DNA from: Coemansia sp. RSA 922
Taxonomy: Eukaryota > Kickxellomycota > Kickxellomycetes > Kickxellales > Kickxellaceae
NCBI GenBank assembly: GCA_027577415.1
Contig: JANBQS010000898.1
Location: forward strand, 1-10,676
Reading direction: 5' to 3'
DNA length: 10,676 nucleotides
The notes below the pieces were generated by a model, which was not told where the DNA came from, searched no databases, and saw only the letters and a program-made list of their open reading frames with translations. This document shows positions 7,315 through 10,676 of the stretch, one piece after another. Position 1 is the stretch's first letter. The number at the start of each line of letters is the position of its first letter. Position numbers and translations under genes: made by a program.

Positions 7315-7320
7315 TTTATT
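7315..7320 (-). terminator. AATAAA polyadenylation signal of gene B
   Basis: The reverse-strand AATAAA sits in ACAAATAAAA followed by a CTTTAC string, matching the signal after gene A. It lies 23 nt beyond the TAG (7346-7344) that ends the frame-shifted C-terminus of gene B, but 153 nt beyond the in-frame TGA at 7476-7474. This suggests the ancestral gene ended at 7344. Confidence 0.5.
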
Positions 7321-7343
7321 TGTGGCTACTCGTATTAATTTTG

Positions 7344-7473
7344 CTAGCAATGTGCTATTTGTCTTAGATGCTCTGCTGTGTGCTGGTCAACACCATTATT
7401 CGCCGTTGTGAAGAAATGCTCGCAAAGCACTTCTACTTTGTGTGCGTCGTGGAGCCCTACGAATAGTATACTA
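7344..7473 (-). pseudogene. Displaced C-terminus of gene B, in another frame
   Basis: Beyond the TGA at 7476-7474 the homology to gene A continues in another frame: SILFVGL, then VEVLCEHFF, then NNGVDQHTAEHLRQIAHC, ending in TAG at 7346-7344. The last part matches NSVDQHTAERLRQIANC of gene A almost residue for residue. From the gene B start to this TAG is 1357 nt, one more than a multiple of three, so one extra base explains the shift. The likely site is the run of four A's (T's at 7477-7480 on the plus strand). The good preservation of this tail means the lesion is recent, is a sequencing error, or is bypassed. Confidence 0.8.
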
Positions 7474-8700
7474 TCATTTTGCGTTTTCTACAAGGACTAT
7501 ATTTGCAATATCGCCCATAGGGTTGCCGCCGCCGCCCTGCTCTTGGCACCCAAGCTCGTATGTGTTGTTGCACTTTGTCATTGCCTCCTGCAGGCGCCCG
7601 ATGCCTCCATCCTCCATGACAAATTTGTGCAAGTCCTGTACCCATGTCTTCATGAGAACGCAGAGTTTATCAGCTGCCATATGCTGAAGCCTGCTATCTG
7701 TGGCAACCAAGATCCGATGCAGGCTTTTTCTTGCTACCATTCTAAACATCTTCTTGATGATCGTGTTTGTCATTTTCTCTGGTGGTAAGCCATCCAGCAT
7801 TATTAGGACACAACAAAGGTGTGAGCCAAGCACAACTGCCCCAGAGTATTGGGCTGGTCCAAACTGCTGTAGTAGTTGCAGACGCAATAGAAGACTCAAA
7901 CCGTTTAGCGCAGTTGACCCTGTCACCACAAACTGTCTCCAGTGTGAAAAGCCTTCGAGCCCGGCCAGCTCTAGGGCAAAACACTGAGTCTCCATGCCCG
8001 TGGGAACTAGCTGGCGATGCATGACAACCTTGAATAGGTTGGCCAAAACACGCACATCAATAATGGTGAATGGGCTGGCAACATCCAACAGGTCCACGCT
8101 TGTTATTACCTGTTCAGAACCATCGTGAATCTGCTGGTCAACTTGTGGGCGTTTGGCGATGGGAGGAGAGTCTGTTACTTGGGTAGCTGGAGCATTGTCA
8201 TCATCCAGATCTGTGCTGTCCTGAGTGACATTGTTGTCCTGTATGTTGCCGTTTTCCTGTGCATCGTCACTGTCTAGTACATAGTCGTCATTCGGATCTG
8301 CGTCATCCAGAGCATCGTTATCATCTGGATCTGCACCGTCCCGAGTGTCATCATCTGTATTAGTGTTGCGTGGGGCAGCACCATTGTCTGTGGCAGCGCC
8401 ATTTGGTGCCTCAACGATGAAACCGGCAATTGTAACTGCTTGTCGTAGGTGGTGTTCAAGCCAGTGAGCATGGCCACTGCTCCTTGCAATCGTGTGCTGC
8501 TGCTTGCTGATTGTGCACTCAAGTTGGGCGATTTTTTTGTCATGCTCCGTGAGCGTCTGCCCTTGTTGGTTGATGATGCGCTGCTGGTCTGCAATCACTT
8601 CGCATTTTTTATCTAACAGATGGTGTGCCGCCTGCAGTACCAACTCCAGCTCCTCAACCTGGTCGAGTGCAGTAGCTACACGTGCGTTGTTGTTGGCCAT
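7474..8700 (-). CDS. Gene B: paralogue of gene A with Asp/Asn-rich linker, frameshifted near the 3' end
   Basis: The frame as written gives 408 aa. Residues about 10-85 form a coiled coil (ADQQRIINQQGQTLTEHDKK, then IAQLECTISKQQ) aligned with that of gene A. Residues 112-170 are an acidic low-complexity linker rich in Asp and Asn (DGADPDD/LDDADPNDD/LDSDDAQE), quite unlike the Gly/Ser linker of A. SPPIAKRPQVDQQ (178-190) matches the SPAFKRPRCDQ of A. The conserved domain follows: PFTIIDVRVLANLF (210-223), RQLVPTG, LELAGLEGF (243-251), AVVLGSHL, IKKMFRMVARKSL (315-327), and a C-x-N-x-Y-x3-C motif (377-385). I chose the ATG at 8700 because a longer frame would need a GTG start at 8820, next to the TATA box. 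Two stops in a row (TGA TAG, 7476-7471) cut off the last ~43 codons of the domain. Function unknown; activity without the tail is doubtful. Confidence 0.78.
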   Translation of the reverse strand: MANNNARVATALDQVEELELVLQAAHHLLDKKCEVIADQQRIINQQGQTLTEHDKKIAQLECTISKQQHTIARSSGHAHWLEHHLRQAVTIAGFIVEAPNGAATDNGAAPRNTNTDDDTRDGADPDDNDALDDADPNDDYVLDSDDAQENGNIQDNNVTQDSTDLDDDNAPATQVTDSPPIAKRPQVDQQIHDGSEQVITSVDLLDVASPFTIIDVRVLANLFKVVMHRQLVPTGMETQCFALELAGLEGFSHWRQFVVTGSTALNGLSLLLRLQLLQQFGPAQYSGAVVLGSHLCCVLIMLDGLPPEKMTNTIIKKMFRMVARKSLHRILVATDSRLQHMAADKLCVLMKTWVQDLHKFVMEDGGIGRLQEAMTKCNNTYELGCQEQGGGGNPMGDIANIVLVENAK

Positions 8701-8783
8701 TAAGGGGAATGAAGAGAGCGACGTATGTAAATTGATAGAAAGGTGTTCTTGTAGTGGGTGAAAAGGTAGTAGTTGTTGAAAAT

Positions 8784-8984
8784 AAAGGAATTGGAGTATG
8801 TATGTGGGAGAAGAAGGCACTGTTTATATACCCAAATAAGCAAGTAGTTTGTCTTTGGCAAATATGTTGGCAGCTCCCGCCAGCAACGCCGCAATTCCAA
8901 TTTTGGCACTGTGATGTTGCCTCTACCCGCTATAACGAGGCCGACAGATCCATGGCAACCATCCCTCACACTGAACAGCAACAT
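8784..8984 (-). promoter_or_regulatory. Promoter block of gene B, copy of the gene A promoter
   Basis: This is 201 bp matching 3814-4014 at a constant offset of 4970, with mismatches concentrated next to the TATA box and in the distal third. The 60 bp at 8844-8903 are identical to gene A. The retained TTGGCA pair, the GGCGGGAG string and the TATA box imply that both genes keep the same regulatory inputs. Confidence 0.7.
8823..8830 (-). promoter_or_regulatory. TATA box of gene B
   Basis: TATATAAA followed by CAG lies on the reverse strand, 122 bp upstream of the ATG at 8700. It is identical to and aligned with the TATA box of gene A. Its position excludes the upstream GTG at 8820 as a sensible translation start. 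Confidence 0.7.
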
Positions 8985-9164
8985 CAAAAAGAGAACACTG
9001 GTTATCCGTCATTAACCAGCACTTCCTTAGCATGTGTGGTGGGGCTTTGGTGCGATAATATGTATATTAAAGTCATATATGCTACAAGTGACAAATGGTT
9101 ATATCCCAATAGAGACTGCCTGTCAAGCGCCAATAATCCCCATGTAATTTCATCCGATGCATGA
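8985..9164. repeat. Segmental-duplication block D, copy 2
   Basis: This is the counterpart of 4260-4438, directly joined to the promoter block because the 245-bp segment of unit 1 is absent here. It ends in a small palindrome (9161-9178), after which sequence leads into pseudogene C. Confidence 0.75.
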
Positions 9165-9178
9165 CACCTGGGTGTCAT
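9161..9178. repeat. 18-bp imperfect palindrome at the end of block D
   Basis: ATGACACC, two central bases, then GGTGTCAT form an inverted repeat with 8-bp arms. The corresponding place in unit 1 (about 4435) lacks it. It lies about 35 bp from the truncated 3' end of pseudogene C. A role in the rearrangement is possible but not shown. Confidence 0.6.
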
Positions 9179-9212
9179 TTGTGATATTCTCGCCTGCTCA
9201 TATACCGAATTC

Positions 9213-9675
9213 TAAGCCATCCAGCGTTATTAGGACATAACAAAGGCACGAGCCAAACATGACAGCCCCAGAGTATTGGGCTGGTCAAAACTGCTGTAGT
9301 AGTTGTGAAGGCAATAGAAGACTCAAACCGTTTAGCGTAGTTGACCCTGTCACCGCAAACAGAAGTCTCCAGCATGAAAGCCTTCAAGCCCAGCCAGCTC
9401 TAGGGCAAAAAACACTGAGGCTCTACGCCAGTTGGAATAAGTGGCCGACTAGTGGCGAGTTCATATATATTGGTAACAGTGCCGATATTAAAGAATGCAA
9501 TAGGCCCGACAACTTCAATCAGGCCCATGCTTGTTGTAACCTGTGCAGCACCATCGCAAACCTGCTGGTTGAGCTGTTGGCACTTGGCAGTGGGAGGAGA
9601 CTCTGGCATATCATTGGGTAATGTAACGTAAGTATAAGCTGTGTCAGTACAAGCCTTGATAATTATAGCAGCCAT
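9213..9675 (-). pseudogene. Copy C: truncated pseudogene of the gene A/B family
   Basis: The reverse strand matches gene B (7786 to about 8175) closely through the start of the conserved domain. Seen are ESPPTAKCQQLNQQVCDG, GPIAFFNIGTVTNIYEL and RPLIPTGVEPQCF, aligned with the KRPQVDQQ, PFTIIDV and RQLVPTG regions of B. The frame breaks at a run of six A's where B has four (stop just after QCFLP). It then shifts again around 9365-9380 and meets an in-frame TGA where B has a glycine (LQQF*PAQYSG). Homology stops at 9213, so the last third of the domain is missing. The coiled coil, TATA box and promoter block are also missing upstream of 9675. It is more similar to B than to A, consistent with an origin from a B-like gene. 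Confidence 0.85.
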
Positions 9676-10262
9676 TGTAGCTACTAGTTGTGCCAGAGTC
9701 TCAGGCGAGCAAGACTGGTAATTTAGAGTTTAAATTTTCTCAATAAATTTGTGCTACCAGTTGTCAATTGTGTGTAGAAAAGAGAATTCTTGGTCAGAAA
9801 AGTGTTCCGAAAATTGTATTTGCAGAGATCAAAATGGTACTGTCAATTAGACACCTCTAAACATCCTTGCTTTAAGATGTGCAGAGCCTTGTTAAGAGAA
9901 TAAGTGTAGTAAAAAAATATAAAATGATATGACGTATAGCTATCTTTTTCCAATGCAAGGCAAACTGAAGGTCAAAAACAGGCGTGGTATTTGCTGTCAA
10001 ATTTTTGGTTGTGAAGACGGTCAAGAGTAATATGCAATACTATGAAGATCCGCTATTTTGGATGTCGCTGACTGCGCTGCTACCTGAAATACTGGAGTCG
10101 CCGTAGGCAAAACAAGGGTTATGCTCTGAAGGCTGATCCGGAACAAAATAAAAGCACTAAGATGCTGCTGGTGCTACTGCGTCCACTGAGCCATAGAAAG
10201 AACACATTATTTTGTCTTGGCTGAGATTTTCTTGGGTATCTCAGCTACTAGAGGATGCTTAC
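9676..10262. other. A/T-rich intergenic stretch, no supported gene
   Basis: No frame with recognisable motifs was found. A 46-codon plus-strand frame around 9968-10107, with NMQYYEDPLFWMSLTALLPE, has protein-like composition but no ATG-started length or homologue that I recognise. The promoter block expected upstream of copy C is absent. Most of this stretch has no counterpart in unit 1, where only about 200 bp separate the equivalent landmarks. Confidence 0.45.
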
Positions 10263-10676
10263 ACTTTTCACGCCGATCTGGCACCACATATTTTTTATTC
10301 GTAGTGATATTTACAATGCTACCAGTATAAAAAAATAATCAGAAAGCAAGAAACAACTGCTATTGGTGATTGGATTATCATTGCTAGAATGCATTACGTG
10401 AATGTACGCAGTAGAACTTTCGAAATCCGATAAAAGCATGCTAACAACACCTCTTAGATGCAATCGAAGATATGCGCGCATTAAAGCAACAAACACAGGT
10501 GCATGTATCAACCTACTTTTAGCTTGCGTGCTGCACACTCCACCAGGCATAGCATCAAAAAAAGGGCAGAGGGAAGTGGCTTGCAAAACGTAGAATGTAC
10601 AACCAGTGGCGTTGCTGTAGCCATTGTCTCGTGTGTCATTATACAAAATAAATGTAATAAAGTGCCAGCAATAGCC
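10263..10676. repeat. Segmental-duplication block E, copy 2, running to the window edge
   Basis: GCCGATCTGG, the A-rich run and TATTGGtgAT align with 4660-4770. Weaker similarity continues to a GCTGTAGCCATTG string near 10614-10626, matching 4948-4960. The duplicated unit therefore extends beyond the right edge. Divergence is large, and no coding frame is shared between the copies. Confidence 0.4.

Noticed and set aside
8701..8820. N-terminal extension of gene B from a GTG at 8820
   Set aside because: It would begin directly beside the TATA box, needs a non-ATG start and has no counterpart in gene A, where stops interrupt the region.
3814..9164. The repeated promoter/upstream blocks as LTRs of one retrotransposon
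   Set aside because: Similarity continues into the gene bodies and 3' flanks on the same side of each block, there is no gag/pol between them, no primer-binding site or polypurine tract was found, and no 5-bp target duplication is visible. Segmental duplication explains all of it.
10311..10646. 111-codon minus-strand frame at the right edge
   Set aside because: It lies in degenerate block E, has no recognisable motif and is not open in the unit-1 counterpart as far as the weak alignment allows.

Overview
The window looks like nuclear DNA of a eukaryote. It contains a decayed non-LTR (LINE-type) reverse transcriptase, TATATAAA boxes about 90-125 bp upstream of the ATGs, AATAAA signals just after the stops, compact reading frames with no visible introns, and long stretches of degenerate intergenic DNA. 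I favour a fungus, possibly an early-diverging lineage, because the reverse transcriptase fragment resembles fungal LINEs. The sequence alone does not fix the species, and this is low-confidence inference.

Layout, left to right. (1) Positions 1-63 (minus) hold the first 21 codons of a gene that leaves the window. (2) About 820 bp follow with no supported gene. (3) Positions 886-1514 (plus) are the C-terminal part of a LINE reverse transcriptase, broken by stops and a frameshift. (4) Positions 1748 to the right edge contain an old segmental tandem duplication. Unit 1 (about 1748-5000) carries gene A (2128-3762, minus, 544 aa). Unit 2 (about 6640-10676 and beyond) carries paralogue B (7474-8700, minus, 408 aa, frameshifted near its end). 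A third, truncated and clearly dead copy, C, lies at 9213-9675 (minus). (5) Between the units (about 5100-6600) is a single-copy stretch with several eroded coding remnants, including a membrane-protein-like one.

Genes A and B define an unrecognised protein family. It has an N-terminal coiled coil, a low-complexity linker, a short basic KRP motif and a conserved helical C-terminal domain. The linkers are unrelated: a Gly/Ser pentapeptide repeat encoded by an 11-unit, 15-bp minisatellite in A, and an Asp/Asn-rich segment in B. The proteins have diverged strongly, yet the 201 bp around and upstream of the TATA box is about 90% identical and includes a 60-bp block with no mismatch. This contrast between fixed promoters and fast-changing proteins is the most interesting signal. 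The architecture suggests a self-associating, possibly nuclear or DNA-binding protein (a BEN-like fold is one testable idea), but no function can be assigned from the sequence.
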